NCBI GenBank assembly: GCA_014169315.1
Contig: AP022134.1
Location: 124,001-188,000 of the forward strand
DNA length: 64,000 bases
Direction: 5' to 3'
DNA from: Enterobacter cloacae
GTDB lineage: Bacteria > Pseudomonadota > Gammaproteobacteria > Enterobacterales > Enterobacteriaceae
Shown: positions 37,297-46,452 of the stretch, one piece after another
How positions within the stretch are numbered: position 1 is the stretch's first letter
Layout: each line of letters begins with the position of its first letter
Position numbers and translations under genes: made by a program
The notes under the pieces: model-generated
What the model was told of the DNA's origin: nothing
What the model saw: the letters and a program-made list of their open reading frames with translations, nothing else
Databases searched by the model: none

Positions 37297-38124
37297 ATGA
37301 ATAATACTGTTACAGCCTGTGTGGACGGTTCACTTTCAACGCGGTCAGTGTGTGAATATGCGGCGTGGGCAGCCCGCACTTTGCAATCACAGCTAGCACT
37401 GTTGCACGTTATCGAAAAAGACAGCACCCCGGTAGTGTCAGACCTGACCGGCACTCTCGGCATAGACAGTCAGCAATTGCTGACCGATGAGCTGGTAGAA
37501 ATTGAAGGGCAACGTAATCGCCTGCTGATGGCCCAGGGGAAAGCAATACTGGAAAGTTGTGCTGAACTGCTTCAAAAACAGGGAAGCCCGGATGTGCTTT
37601 TGATGCAAAAACACGGTACACCGGATGAAGTTCTGGCAGAGCTGAGCGACCTTCGTCTCATGGTGCTGGGGCGTCGGGGTAGCCAGCATCCGGTAGGCTC
37701 TCATCTGGAAAGCGTTATTCGTCTGCAAAAGAAACCCCTACTGGTTGTTCCGGAGAACTACTCAGTGCCTTCCAGAGTCATGCTGGCTTATGATGGCAGT
37801 GAAGAAAGCAGGAGTAACCTGGAACGTCTGACGATGAGTCCCTTACTCAGGGGGCTGGAGTGCCACCTTGTCATGGTAAACGGTAAGAAGGAAGAGCTGC
37901 TGACCGCACAGCAAATTTTACGTGACGCGGATATAGAAAACAGCACAACACATCTTACCGGGCAATCAGTCGGGGACGCGCTTATTCGTTACGCCGAGGA
38001 AAATGCTGTCGATCTGATAGTGATGGGGGCCTACGGTCATTCCAGGTTGCGGCAGTTCTTTATCGGTAGTCATACCTCCGAAATGCTGCAAAAGACGCAA
38101 CAACCGCTTCTTATCCTCCGTTAG
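37297..38124 (+). CDS. Tandem universal stress protein
   Basis: A 275-residue cytoplasmic protein made of two UspA domains (about residues 1-145 and 150-275). The second keeps the nucleotide-binding G-2x-G-9x-G(S/T) type motif (MGAYGHSRLRQFFIGSHTSEML). GGAGGGAAAA precedes the ATG. It is co-transcribed with sulP, as SulP-Usp pairs often are. It converges on arsC. Confidence 0.9.
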   Translation: MNNTVTACVDGSLSTRSVCEYAAWAARTLQSQLALLHVIEKDSTPVVSDLTGTLGIDSQQLLTDELVEIEGQRNRLLMAQGKAILESCAELLQKQGSPDVLLMQKHGTPDEVLAELSDLRLMVLGRRGSQHPVGSHLESVIRLQKKPLLVVPENYSVPSRVMLAYDGSEESRSNLERLTMSPLLRGLECHLVMVNGKKEELLTAQQILRDADIENSTTHLTGQSVGDALIRYAEENAVDLIVMGAYGHSRLRQFFIGSHTSEMLQKTQQPLLILR

Positions 38125-38140
38125 CACTGATTATCTTAAA

Positions 38141-38167
38141 TAAAAAAGGGCGAGTTCTCTCGCCCTT
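38141..38167 (-). terminator. Terminator of the arsRBC transcript
   Basis: A 9-bp perfect stem AAGGGCGAG/CTCGCCCTT with a TTCT loop. Read on the minus strand it is followed by TTTTTTA. It lies between the convergent usp and arsC genes. Confidence 0.88.
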
Positions 38168-38183
38168 CGTCACAAGAACACGT

Positions 38184-38609
38184 TTAGTTCAGCCGGTTAC
38201 CTTTTTCATCAACTACCTTCTCACCGTCCTCTTTCGTGAACGCGCTTTTCTGCGCATCGGGAAGAATATCCAGCACGACTTCAGAAGGGCGGCATAGCCG
38301 GGTACCCAGCGGCGTTACCACGATAGGGCGATTGATCAGAACAGGGTGCTGCAACATAAAATCGATTAACTGCTCGTCAGTAAAGCGGTCTTCCGCCAGC
38401 CCTAACGCTTCAAAAGGTTCGACATTCTTACGCAGCAGCGCTCGTACCGTGATCCCCATATCCGCAATGAGTTTTACCAGCTCAGCTCGTGATGGTGGGG
38501 TTTCAAGATAATGAATAACGGTCGGCTCTGTACCGCTGTTGCGGATCATTTCAAGGGTATTGCGTGACGTGCCGCAGGCCGGGTTGTGATAAATGGTAAT
38601 GTTGCTCAT
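38184..38609 (-). CDS. arsC: Arsenate reductase, glutaredoxin-dependent
   Basis: A 141-residue cytoplasmic enzyme that reduces arsenate to arsenite with glutaredoxin and glutathione. The catalytic Cys12 lies in YHNPACGTSRNTLEMI, and the conserved arginines appear in RALLRK and RPIVVTPLGTRLCRP. It is the last gene of the minus-strand arsR-arsB-arsC order, 12 bp after arsB. Length is standard. Confidence 0.97.
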   Translation of the reverse strand: MSNITIYHNPACGTSRNTLEMIRNSGTEPTVIHYLETPPSRAELVKLIADMGITVRALLRKNVEPFEALGLAEDRFTDEQLIDFMLQHPVLINRPIVVTPLGTRLCRPSEVVLDILPDAQKSAFTKEDGEKVVDEKGNRLN

Positions 38610-38621
38610 ATCAGTATCTCA

Positions 38622-39911
38622 TTACAAAGTGAAAGACAGACGAAGCGCCAGTGCTGCAAGCGTGACAAACAGCACGGGGATTGTCATGACAATGCCCACC
38701 CGGAAGTAATATCCCCAGGTAATTTTGATATTTTTCTGCGACAGAACGTGCAGCCACAGTAACGTTGCCAGACTGCCGATAGGGGTAATTTTTGGCCCCA
38801 GGTCGCTGCCGATGACGTTGGCGTAAATCATCGCTTCTTTGATAACACCGGTCGCTGTGCTGCCATCAATCGACAGCGCCCCGACCAGCACGGTCGGCAT
38901 ATTGTTCATCACTGATGACAGGAAGGCCGTCAGGAAGCCCGTACCCAGCGTTGCCGCCCACAATCCCTGCTCTGCCAGCTGATTCAGCAAGGAAGAGAGA
39001 TAGTGGGTCAGACCGGCATTTCGTAAGCCGTAGACCACCAGGTACATCCCCAGCGAGAAGATAACGATTTGCCAGGGCGCACCACGCAGCACCTTACCGG
39101 TGTTAATGGCATGCCCTTTTTTCGCAACAGCAAACAGAAGCAATGCACCAGCGGCTGCGACCAAACTGACCGGTACGCCCAGCGGCTCCAGTCCGAAGAA
39201 TCCCACCAGAAGCAACACCAGAACCAGCCAGCCGGTTTTAAAGGTATTCACATCACGTATAGCGTCTTTCGGTTCTTTCAACAGAGAAACGTCGTAAACG
39301 GCGGGAATGTCCTTACGGAAAAACAGATGCAGCATCACCAGCGTAGCCGCAATCGCGGCCAGGTTAACCGGGACCATCACGGCGGCATATTCTGAGAAAC
39401 CAAGCTTAAAGAAATCCGCCGAGACGATATTCACCAGGTTTGAGACAATCAGTGGCAGGCTTGCCGTGTCAGCGATAAACCCTGCGGCCATGATAAACGC
39501 TAAGGTTGCTCCCCGGCTGAATCCCAGCGCCAGCAGCATCGCGATAACGATAGGTGTCAGGATCAGTGCCGCACCGTCGTTGGCAAACAGTGCCGCAACC
39601 ATCGCACCAAGCAGGACGATCCAGGTGAAGAGCAGCCGCCCCCGGCCATTCCCCCAACGGGCAACGTGCAGCGCGGCCCATTCAAAGAAGCCGGATTCGT
39701 CGAGCAGAAGACTGATGATGATCACGGCGATAAAGGTGGCGGTCGCATTCCACACTATCTGCCAGACCACCGGAATATCCCCCAGATGAACGACGCCAGT
39801 CAGCAATGCCAGAATTGCGCCCAGTGAGGCACTCCAGCCAATCCCCAGCCCTCTGGGTTGCCAGATAACCAGGACGAGCGTGAATAAAAAGATAGCACCA
39901 GCCAGTAACAT
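38622..39911 (-). CDS. arsB: Arsenite efflux pump ArsB
   Basis: A 429-residue inner-membrane carrier with about 12 helices that exports arsenite or antimonite. Family motifs include [20 protein letters not shown] and SIMNN-like [14 protein letters not shown]. Start chosen is [10 protein letters not shown] at 39911, the usual ArsB start; four codons more are possible (39923). It is second in the arsRBC unit. No arsA or arsD is present, so it works as a secondary carrier. Confidence 0.96.
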   Translation of the reverse strand: MLLAGAIFLFTLVLVIWQPRGLGIGWSASLGAILALLTGVVHLGDIPVVWQIVWNATATFIAVIIISLLLDESGFFEWAALHVARWGNGRGRLLFTWIVLLGAMVAALFANDGAALILTPIVIAMLLALGFSRGATLAFIMAAGFIADTASLPLIVSNLVNIVSADFFKLGFSEYAAVMVPVNLAAIAATLVMLHLFFRKDIPAVYDVSLLKEPKDAIRDVNTFKTGWLVLVLLLVGFFGLEPLGVPVSLVAAAGALLLFAVAKKGHAINTGKVLRGAPWQIVIFSLGMYLVVYGLRNAGLTHYLSSLLNQLAEQGLWAATLGTGFLTAFLSSVMNNMPTVLVGALSIDGSTATGVIKEAMIYANVIGSDLGPKITPIGSLATLLWLHVLSQKNIKITWGYYFRVGIVMTIPVLFVTLAALALRLSFTL

Positions 39912-39956
39912 CAGAAACTCCATTCACATTTGTTTATTCGGATATATATATCGCCA

Positions 39957-40277
39957 TCAGCAGGAGACAGATGCCACGCTACTGAGCTTGTTGCGTATGT
40001 TTTCTCGTTCACAGTTCCAGGCTGTATCAATAATACCCGCAGCCCATGCTGGCATGTGTGGCGACAGTCGGTAATGCACCCATTTTCCTTCGCGACGGTC
40101 GATGACCAGCTCGGCTTCACGTAAAAGGGCCATATGGCGAGAAATTTTTGGCTGAGACTCTGCGGTTGCCGCACAGATGTCACAGACGCACATTTCACCG
40201 GACTCCCTGAGAAGCATCACGATAGTTGAACGGGTCTCGTCGGCGAGCAGTTTAAAAAGCTGAACAGGCTGTAGCAT
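39957..40277 (-). CDS. arsR: Arsenical repressor ArsR
   Basis: A 106-residue ArsR/SmtB winged-helix repressor. The arsenite site ECVCDIC-type motif is clear (GEMCVCDICAA), and the recognition helix follows (SQPKISRHMALLREA). Start is MLQPVQLFKLL at 40277 with CGAGGTTAAG upstream; the longer frame to 40319 crosses the operator. It is first gene of the minus-strand operon and divergent from arsH. Confidence 0.95.
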   Translation of the reverse strand: MLQPVQLFKLLADETRSTIVMLLRESGEMCVCDICAATAESQPKISRHMALLREAELVIDRREGKWVHYRLSPHMPAWAAGIIDTAWNCERENIRNKLSSVASVSC

Positions 40278-40303
40278 GCTTAACCTCGTAAAAAAATAAC
40301 AAT

Positions 40304-40323
40304 ACATATGGTATTTCATATGT
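40304..40323. promoter_or_regulatory. ArsR operator between arsR and arsH
   Basis: A perfect inverted repeat ACATATG-N6-CATATGT lies between the divergent genes. It has the form of an ArsR/SmtB-family site and could control both arsRBC and arsH. Confidence 0.8.
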
Positions 40324-40363
40324 GATAACTTTTAAAGCATAGCTTATGAAATGGAGATTTTTT

Positions 40364-41068
40364 ATGACCGACTTACCAGCAATCGAACCGGCTTATTTTG
40401 ATGATGCGCTTGCCAGCAAACTTACGGGCAACAACGAAACCATGCCGCGAATTCTCATCCTGTACGGTTCAGTACGAGAGCGGTCCTACAGTCGTTTTGC
40501 AGCGGAAGAGGCCGGGCGGTTGCTGGCAAAGATGGGGGCTGAGGTGAAAATATTTAACCCATCCGGTCTGCCGTTACCCGATGATGCGCCCGAAAGTCAC
40601 CCCAAAGTGCTTGAACTCCGCGAGCTGGTCAGGTGGTGTGACGGAATGGTCTGGAGTTCTCCGGAAAGACATGGCGCCATGAGCTCGGTGATGAAGGCCC
40701 AGATTGACTGGATACCCCTGAGTGAAGGTGCTGTTCGTCCTTCCCAGGGTAAAACGCTGGCCGTCATGCAGGTTTGTGGTGGTTCACAGTCGTTTAACAC
40801 GGTCAATCAGATGCGGATACTTGGCCGCTGGATGCGGATGTTCACCATCCCCAATCAGTCGTCAGTGCCAAAGGCATGGCAGGAATTTGATGATGAAGGG
40901 CGCATGAAACCCTCACCCTGGTATGACAGGATTGTCGACGTTACCGAAGAGTTGTTCAAAATGACGTTACTCCTGAAAGGGCACACAGCCTACCTGTCCG
41001 ACCGCTACAGCGAAAGGAAAGAGAGTCATCAGGAGCTCGCGGCACGGGTCAATCAGGCCAAAATCTGA
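40364..41068 (+). CDS. arsH: Organoarsenical oxidase ArsH
   Basis: A 234-residue NADPH-dependent flavoprotein of the flavodoxin-like family; ArsH enzymes oxidise trivalent organoarsenicals. The FMN-binding motif is [20 protein letters not shown] near residue 30, with [20 protein letters not shown] later. Start chosen is MTDLPAIEP at 40364, with GGAG 8 bp upstream. It is divergent from arsR and followed by a terminator hairpin. Confidence 0.95.
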   Translation: MTDLPAIEPAYFDDALASKLTGNNETMPRILILYGSVRERSYSRFAAEEAGRLLAKMGAEVKIFNPSGLPLPDDAPESHPKVLELRELVRWCDGMVWSSPERHGAMSSVMKAQIDWIPLSEGAVRPSQGKTLAVMQVCGGSQSFNTVNQMRILGRWMRMFTIPNQSSVPKAWQEFDDEGRMKPSPWYDRIVDVTEELFKMTLLLKGHTAYLSDRYSERKESHQELAARVNQAKI

Positions 41069-41079
41069 CAGCCAGGCAT

Positions 41080-41105
41080 GCCCGGATGGATTACCGGGCT
41101 TTAAA
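41080..41105 (+). terminator. Terminator after arsH
   Basis: The stem GCCCGG/CCGGGC with loop ATGGATTA is followed by TTTAAAT. It lies 12 bp after arsH and overlaps the stop of the convergent transposase gene. Confidence 0.7.
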
Positions 41106-42504
41106 TCGGTTTCTTCCCAAATATCTCTTCAGAGCGTGACTGAAGTTTCACCAGGGCATTGAACATATCGTCCTGATCCAGGGAACGCTGGGATTTCTTC
41201 GTCGTGGGAGCTTTACGCCTGCGAGAAGGGCCGTCTCCGGATGGTACGGATTGCGACCGGTTATTATCCCGCTCGGCCTGGACCAGCTGCGCCATTTCCA
41301 GGGCCCGCCCCAGACGTTTGTTATCCACAATGGCCCCCTGATCGATTTCAGAAAGCTTGTCATAGGTGGAGTAGGGAAGTGATACGCCATTAAGCCGGAG
41401 CTCTTTATGTCCATCCGGGTAATGCCAGACATCGATGTATTTACCAATCGCCCGACGACTGAATTCGCTGTCTTCAATCAGATAAAGGACTTTGTCGTAT
41501 TGCACTGTGAGTGATTTCGACACTTTACGAGCTTCATGCCAGTTAAATACCATATCAAGATCGTCATCGACATCCAGTTCCCGATGAACATCAAACGCCT
41601 GGCGAGGCGCTTTTGCGAAACGACGGTTGTAATCGTTCATGAACTCTTCGGCAAATGCGTTCGCAGCTTCCATGGAACTGATGCCCTGGAGCCTGAGCTC
41701 CTTGACCAGTCGGTCCTGAAGCGTCAGGTGCGCCCGTTCAACGCGGCCTTTGGCAGCACTGGTTTCTGCACAAATGGTCTGAATGTTCAGTTCATGCATC
41801 GCACGGCCAAACTGGGTATCGCCGTCGCCGCCGGTTGCATTTTTATTGTTGATCCTGAATACGCTGGCTTTGTCGCTGTACAGCGCAAGCGGTTTGCCAT
41901 GTTTTTCAATATAGCCCCGGGTCGCTTCAAAATAGGTGAAAGTAGACTCAGATTTCACGAAAAGAAGCTGCATTAAACGACTGGTTGCGTCATCAACGTA
42001 AACCAGTGCCGTACACTTAGGTCCCCGATTTTCAAACCAGTGGTGGTCGCAGCCGTCGATTTGTATGAGTTCACCGGCACAGGCACGGCGGTAACGAGGT
42101 TGCTGAATTTTTGGCGCACGTTGCTTACGTGGGACCCACAGACTGGCCTGAGTCATCAGCTTACGGACGGTTTCTTTGGAAAGATGAACACCGTGCACCT
42201 CAGACAGTTTTTCACAGGCCAGCGTCGGACCGAAATCGTTATAGCGTTCGCGAATAATGTTCAGCGCGTATGCGGCCAGTCCCTGAGGCAACTGGTTGTT
42301 ACTGGATTTACCACGACGGCGGCTGGTCATGCCAATCGGACCATCTTCACGATAACGCGCAAGCAGACGACGGCACTGACGGTCGGAGATACCAAGCCGC
42401 TGAGCTGCCATTTGTGTTGTCAGACGCCGGTCGATGACATCCTGAATGATTTTGAGTCGGTTAACTTCATCCAATGTGAAAAACTCCGCTGCGAGAGCCG
42501 TCAT
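41101..42504 (-). CDS. ISNCY-type (IS1202-like) transposase of unit A
   Basis: A 467-residue integrase-fold transposase. The N-terminal helix-turn-helix is TTQMAAQRLGISDRQCRRLLARY; the DDE core has GELIQIDGCDHHWFE, then YVDDATSRL, then ETSAAKGRVERAHLTLQDRL, with D, D and E catalytic candidates. The tail is basic and Ser-rich. Start at ATG 42504 (MTALAAEFF) follows AAGGATTACC. It is related to but clearly different from the transposase at 46453. It lies at the right end of unit A and probably acts on the iterated ends. Confidence 0.88.
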   Translation of the reverse strand: MTALAAEFFTLDEVNRLKIIQDVIDRRLTTQMAAQRLGISDRQCRRLLARYREDGPIGMTSRRRGKSSNNQLPQGLAAYALNIIRERYNDFGPTLACEKLSEVHGVHLSKETVRKLMTQASLWVPRKQRAPKIQQPRYRRACAGELIQIDGCDHHWFENRGPKCTALVYVDDATSRLMQLLFVKSESTFTYFEATRGYIEKHGKPLALYSDKASVFRINNKNATGGDGDTQFGRAMHELNIQTICAETSAAKGRVERAHLTLQDRLVKELRLQGISSMEAANAFAEEFMNDYNRRFAKAPRQAFDVHRELDVDDDLDMVFNWHEARKVSKSLTVQYDKVLYLIEDSEFSRRAIGKYIDVWHYPDGHKELRLNGVSLPYSTYDKLSEIDQGAIVDNKRLGRALEMAQLVQAERDNNRSQSVPSGDGPSRRRKAPTTKKSQRSLDQDDMFNALVKLQSRSEEIFGKKPI

Positions 42505-42530
42505 GGTAATCCTTACTTGATTATACACGC

Positions 42531-42572
42531 CGGACATCTTAACTTAGCCATTATCGGACATTACAACTTTGC
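42531..42572 (-). repeat. Right end of unit A, two iterated repeats
   Basis: Minus-strand copies GCAAAGTTGTAATGTCCG (42572-42555) and GCTAAGTTAAGATGTCCG (42548-42531), 24 bp apart. They match the left end in pattern and face it, directly upstream of the transposase gene. Confidence 0.72.
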
Positions 42573-42578
42573 TACTAC

Positions 42579-42591
42579 AACTTATGTCAAA
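42579..42591 (+). repeat. 13-bp direct repeat between units A and B
   Basis: AACTTATGTCAAA, identical to 35386-35398. It lies 6 bp outside unit A and directly touches the first base of unit B. Confidence 0.6.
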
Positions 42592-42635
42592 GCAAGTTTA
42601 AAATGTCACCTCTTTGTGCAAGATAGAAAGGGCAC
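42592..42635 (+). repeat. Left end of unit B, two iterated repeats
   Basis: GCAAGTTTAAAATGTCAC and GCAAGATAGAAAGGGCAC, 26 bp apart. The inner copy shares AGATAGAAA with the inner copy of the right end. Confidence 0.65.
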
Positions 42636-42798
42636 TTTCAGCCTATGTAATCATATTAATGTGACTGCTGCGTTATCCCACTCAACCAATTAATAAAGCA
42701 AAAGTTAAATATGAAAGACTGGAATAAAAATATAACGAAAACATCTTAATATGGAAATATCTGTGTCAACGGGATCTTTAGTTATTGAATATCTGGTT

Positions 42799-43605
42799 CT
42801 AAATAGGTTCTACATTCAACGGGAAGGGAAACCAAATATCTATATGTTTTTTATAAATACCATTACGTGGCAAACAACAATCTGCATATTTTTTTAAAGA
42901 ATCTCCACATGGACAAATATTTTCTGGCGATAATACTCCATCATGTTCTTTCGCCTTAAATCTCCAGGTCGTAATATTGAAAATTTGATGTGGGGATTGT
43001 ATGTATTTGACAACACTAATTAAAGTTGAATAGTTATAATGATCACCATCATTGGAGAAAAAAACACTACATTTGTTAACGGGATTACTAACTATGTCAT
43101 AAGTAATTAATTCAAAATCGATCACTTCATCAAAGCAAAGAACTCCATTATAAAGTTTATTTTTAACATGACCACAATCATTAATAAAACTACGGGTTGT
43201 ATTACATACTGAACATTTCACTTCTTTTATTATTTCACGAGAACTACCGAAGATTTTATATGGGAATAACGCCTGCCAATTACATACCATTCTCGCTAAG
43301 AAGTTAACACCATAGAAATTAACCTCAGGCAGAAACTCATTATTTTCTTTAATATGTATTAAATCTATTTCTATCCTTTCAAGTTCTACCCATGCTTCAT
43401 AAAAATCACCTCTTGTAAGTAAATTAATGACTTGAATATATTTTAAATGGGCTAGTAAAATTGTTTTGTATAAAAACAATCTGTTTGATTCATTATTCAA
43501 GCTCAAGGATTGAGCTTTTTTTAACTCAGCATTAAGATAATCAAGAATAGCACTATCTTCTTGAGTAATACACATCCAACGCTTTAACTTTTCGTGAATA
43601 TTCAT
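42799..43605 (-). CDS. SEC-C motif protein (unit B cargo)
   Basis: A 268-residue soluble protein. Near residues 231-246 it has a SEC-C zinc motif (CPCGDSLKKYADCC), and a second Cys pair lies centrally (CSVCNTTRSFINDCGH). The N-terminal 120 residues are helical (LKKAQSLSLNNESNRLFLYK). SEC-C motifs occur in SecA and in many accessory proteins, often as protein-contact modules. AT-rich sequence suggests foreign origin. It is last of four same-strand genes, 17 bp after the one-TM gene. Function unknown. Confidence 0.75.
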   Translation of the reverse strand: MNIHEKLKRWMCITQEDSAILDYLNAELKKAQSLSLNNESNRLFLYKTILLAHLKYIQVINLLTRGDFYEAWVELERIEIDLIHIKENNEFLPEVNFYGVNFLARMVCNWQALFPYKIFGSSREIIKEVKCSVCNTTRSFINDCGHVKNKLYNGVLCFDEVIDFELITYDIVSNPVNKCSVFFSNDGDHYNYSTLISVVKYIQSPHQIFNITTWRFKAKEHDGVLSPENICPCGDSLKKYADCCLPRNGIYKKHIDIWFPFPLNVEPI

Positions 43606-43622
43606 AATATCTATATAGATTT

Positions 43623-44069
43623 TTATTTGATTTTGTTAATTACTTTTAAAACATCGTCTACTTTTCCAGAAACAGTGTATTTCACATGTTTTCCTGATTT
43701 ATTTTTTTTAATTATAGAGACTTTAACGTCTATATCTCTAGTTCCAAAGTTATCAATTTTTTTCTGAATATAATTTGAAACAAGATTTACTAAAAAAGGT
43801 ATCATTACTGATGTGGCAAAGAAAGTGCCTAACGCTAACGTTATACTGTTTAATTGCAGGTACGAAACACCATTAGAATCTCCGTACACTTTAACATTAG
43901 AATGTGATTGCTTGGTGAACTGGAAAAAATCCAGTGCATTACCTCCAGTAATTTTTGAACTATCAAAAACGATCGCAATCTCATCATCTTGAGGTTCATA
44001 TGAAGAAATGATTTTTACCTCTTCATCTTCATCACTCATTTCACTCAAAGTAATGGGGTTCATTCTCAA
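43623..44069 (-). CDS. One-TM protein of the FRG cluster
   Basis: A 148-residue protein. The N-terminal 70 residues are acidic, with alternating beta and helix segments (DEDEEVKIISSYEPQDDEIA, then KITGGNALDFFQFTKQ). A transmembrane helix lies near residues 76-96 (ITLALGTFFATSVMIPFLVN). The C-terminal 50 residues are basic (VSIIKKNKSGKHVKYTVSGK). An AAGGAGT ribosome site is present. A small soluble domain joined to one membrane helix is the plan of membrane-acting effectors in several defence systems, but that is only architectural. Confidence 0.7.
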   Translation of the reverse strand: MRMNPITLSEMSDEDEEVKIISSYEPQDDEIAIVFDSSKITGGNALDFFQFTKQSHSNVKVYGDSNGVSYLQLNSITLALGTFFATSVMIPFLVNLVSNYIQKKIDNFGTRDIDVKVSIIKKNKSGKHVKYTVSGKVDDVLKVINKIK

Positions 44070-44215
44070 CTCCTTGTTTTATATTTTTACATTCAAATTT
44101 TACTATACGACTGGTTAATTGCTCCTGTCCAACACACACCAGAGTTCATATGCTTAGCATACAAGGGACCAATGCCAGTAGCGACAGGCTAGTGTGTCAA
44201 AAAACCACATGAAGA

Positions 44216-45577
44216 TCAATCTCCTGCGGAAAATTTGGCCGCAATTAGTTTCATTGTCCTTTCCATGCCTTGATAAACTGTCGCATCTGTAATGTTTAAC
44301 CTTGCGAGTTCCTTAAGTATTCTAGCTTTGTTTCTGATCACTATTTTTTCTACTTTAAACTCTTGCATAGCATCATCAGGGTTTGAAACTAAATCGGGAT
44401 AAACAGCATTATTCCCAAATAATAAGAATGCACCTGACTGTGATGACATCCTTTCATTATTATTTCTTCCTTTAACGAAAATTAACCTTTCCAAATCTGA
44501 TGGTATAATTACATCTTTAAAATAAGGTTTTTCATCTTTAATGTAATGTATGAGTTTTTGACAAGCTTCAGTTTTATTGAAAGCCTCCTTGTCCATTTTA
44601 CAATCCAGCTGATCTTTCAGTGTTTGACTTAGCATTGATATATTTGATATGCAACTTACTGTATCAGAGTCAAAGAATTTTATACGATCCCTTTTTGTTT
44701 TGAAAATAATAACATGTCCATCAACCTCATTTGTATTTTCATTATTACTAATGTCGCAACAAGCGAAATACAGAGCGATTAGTGGATTTGATGTTATATC
44801 CAACAAACGAGTTGGTAGTCCGTAGTGTTGCATCCTTACTAACTTGTCTAGCATTGTTTTATCATCAACAAACTCAGTTGGCCTTGCTGTTAGGGCTTCA
44901 CGGACTAAATTTGATTCACTGTGCAAATGCTTGAAGTTACCTTTTTTGTTTTTCCTGAAAACTGATGGAGCCAACTCGTAAGATACATCAGAATGTCCAC
45001 GATAAAATATTTCTGCATCTTCTTCATGATCTTGTTCTAAAACACGCGCCATGAAACTTTGAACATTATCTATTATTGGGTAGTTATCAACTTCATCAGG
45101 AAGTGCTTCAGTAGGAGGAAGTGGTGTACTTCTTGTCGTTATATTTAGAAGTGCTAATGTTTGATTTAAATCACGTGCTTTTATTCCCCAGTGAGTCCGT
45201 TTCAGCCCATATGCACCTAATTCTAAAGCTGTTTGATATAACTCTTTGTTTATCACTACGACATCATCTTGTGAGTGAGTGATTCTGAAATCAAACTCAA
45301 CATTTTTGTTAACTGTTCGTAGATTTGAAATTACACCAAGTCGCAAAGTAATGTATTCAACATTGTCTCGGGAATAAAGTTCTGACATAAAAAGCGTAGG
45401 TAATTTCTCAATATAAGATAATGCTTTATCATTCAAAGGCGTTAACTTCAACCGGATGTCATCAGAGGTGCCTTCTAACATACGTGATATAGGAAAATCA
45501 CAACTCCCACTAACCCGTTCATACATGGGCCAATGTTCAAAATAGTCAGGTTCTCCGCCCATAATTAGATTAAACAT
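44216..45577 (-). CDS. FRG-domain protein (unit B cargo)
   Basis: A 453-residue protein. Residues about 165-440 hold an FRG domain: EIFYRGHSDVSYELAPSVFR, then MQHYGLPTRLLDITSNPLIA followed by LYFACCD. The first 150 residues form a separate beta-rich domain with VEYITLRLGVISNLRTV, not recognised. No membrane helix. It starts 13 bp after the TPR gene, so they are translationally close. FRG proteins are widespread in accessory DNA and have no settled biochemical activity. Composition is AT-rich relative to the transposase genes. Confidence 0.85.
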   Translation of the reverse strand: MFNLIMGGEPDYFEHWPMYERVSGSCDFPISRMLEGTSDDIRLKLTPLNDKALSYIEKLPTLFMSELYSRDNVEYITLRLGVISNLRTVNKNVEFDFRITHSQDDVVVINKELYQTALELGAYGLKRTHWGIKARDLNQTLALLNITTRSTPLPPTEALPDEVDNYPIIDNVQSFMARVLEQDHEEDAEIFYRGHSDVSYELAPSVFRKNKKGNFKHLHSESNLVREALTARPTEFVDDKTMLDKLVRMQHYGLPTRLLDITSNPLIALYFACCDISNNENTNEVDGHVIIFKTKRDRIKFFDSDTVSCISNISMLSQTLKDQLDCKMDKEAFNKTEACQKLIHYIKDEKPYFKDVIIPSDLERLIFVKGRNNNERMSSQSGAFLLFGNNAVYPDLVSNPDDAMQEFKVEKIVIRNKARILKELARLNITDATVYQGMERTMKLIAAKFSAGD

Positions 45578-45590
45578 TAAAACTAAATCC

Positions 45591-46394
45591 TTATATTTTA
45601 CTTAATGAATTATTTACAATCCAATCAATTGCGCCAGAGGTGCGAATCCAAGGCTTTATATTATGATTCACATAATAAATGGCTTCATCCATTCCACCTA
45701 ACGTGATATATCCACTGTTAGACTTGATCTGTAATCTGCACTTCGATAACAAGCCGGGGATGTGTCTATTAGAATCAATCGCAGCTTTAGCGATATCATC
45801 GGCATCCGGGGATGACTGTCGGTAGGCGAGTAGGGCGCGTGTATACTGAAAAAACGAACGCATATCCCCAGGATAATCGTCCAGTAGCAAGGCCAGATCA
45901 TCCACCATTTCAAGCTCAAGGTAATAGTTCGCTAATAAATGACGAATCCCCTGGTTATCGTTCGGGTTGAGCTTCAGCATTTCGCGGCTATGAGCCATAG
46001 CCGGATAAAAATTACCAGACTCCCATAAGGCCTCAGCCAAAGCTGCTTTTGCTCTCATATATGGACGTGTTTCGACAAATCCCCAGAAACGTCCTGCGAA
46101 CTCCTGAAAATCCTCGCCAAGTGCAATGCTGGCTGCGTACAAAGCAGTCTCCAGCTTCCCGATTTTTGACTCAGGAGGTTCTTGAGATATCTCGCAGTAG
46201 AATGAGTATGCGTCAGCACAGAGCGGGGATTTCTTGATAGCTTTTCTGATGAGTTTCAGCACAACTTCCAGGTCATCATTTTCCCAGGCATCGAACATGA
46301 ACTCCTGAGCCGCAACCAGATCTAGATGTAATTGCTCAGAGCTGACAGCAGTTTTATACAAATCAACGCGCTTTGTAGTCGGGAATTTAATCAT
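45591..46394 (-). CDS. TPR-like (ST7-type) protein (unit B cargo)
   Basis: A 267-residue helical protein. Repeats read VAAQEFMFDAWENDDLEVVL, KSPLCADAYSFYCEISQ, RAKAALAEALWESGNFYPAM and HSREMLKLNPNDNQGIRHLL, typical of tetratricopeptide helices and similar to ST7-domain proteins. A ribosome site AAGGATACTTGAG precedes the ATG. It is first of four cargo genes and begins 58 bp after the transposase stop, so transposase read-through could express the cluster. It is less AT-rich than the genes after it. Confidence 0.75.
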   Translation of the reverse strand: MIKFPTTKRVDLYKTAVSSEQLHLDLVAAQEFMFDAWENDDLEVVLKLIRKAIKKSPLCADAYSFYCEISQEPPESKIGKLETALYAASIALGEDFQEFAGRFWGFVETRPYMRAKAALAEALWESGNFYPAMAHSREMLKLNPNDNQGIRHLLANYYLELEMVDDLALLLDDYPGDMRSFFQYTRALLAYRQSSPDADDIAKAAIDSNRHIPGLLSKCRLQIKSNSGYITLGGMDEAIYYVNHNIKPWIRTSGAIDWIVNNSLSKI

Positions 46395-46452
46395 CTCAAG
46401 TATCCTTTTGGGGACTCACTGTTCCGGTACTTTGCAGCACTGATGGTCGATT

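Larger units (their letters stand above)
35399..42572. mobile_element. Unit A: IS1202-like transposon carrying arsenic genes
   Basis: The left end holds GCTAAGTAGAGATGTCCG (35399-35416) and GCAAAGTTCAAATGTCCT (35424-35441). The right end, read on the minus strand, holds GCAAAGTTGTAATGTCCG (42572-42555) and GCTAAGTTAAGATGTCCG (42548-42531). These match in pairs at 15-16 of 18 positions and face inward. Inside are sulP, usp, arsCBRH and one ISNCY-type transposase gene next to the right end. A 13-bp repeat flanks the unit. I infer one 7.2-kb transposon in which cargo lies between the transposase and the far end. Confidence 0.7.

Noticed and set aside
35386..42593. The 15-bp repeat taken alone as proof of a transposon
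   Set aside because: A 15-mer can repeat by chance in 64 kb; it counts only together with the paired 18-bp ends and the transposase.
42040..42693. 217-residue plus-strand frame over the right end of unit A
   Set aside because: It is antisense to the transposase gene and runs through the transposon end repeats.
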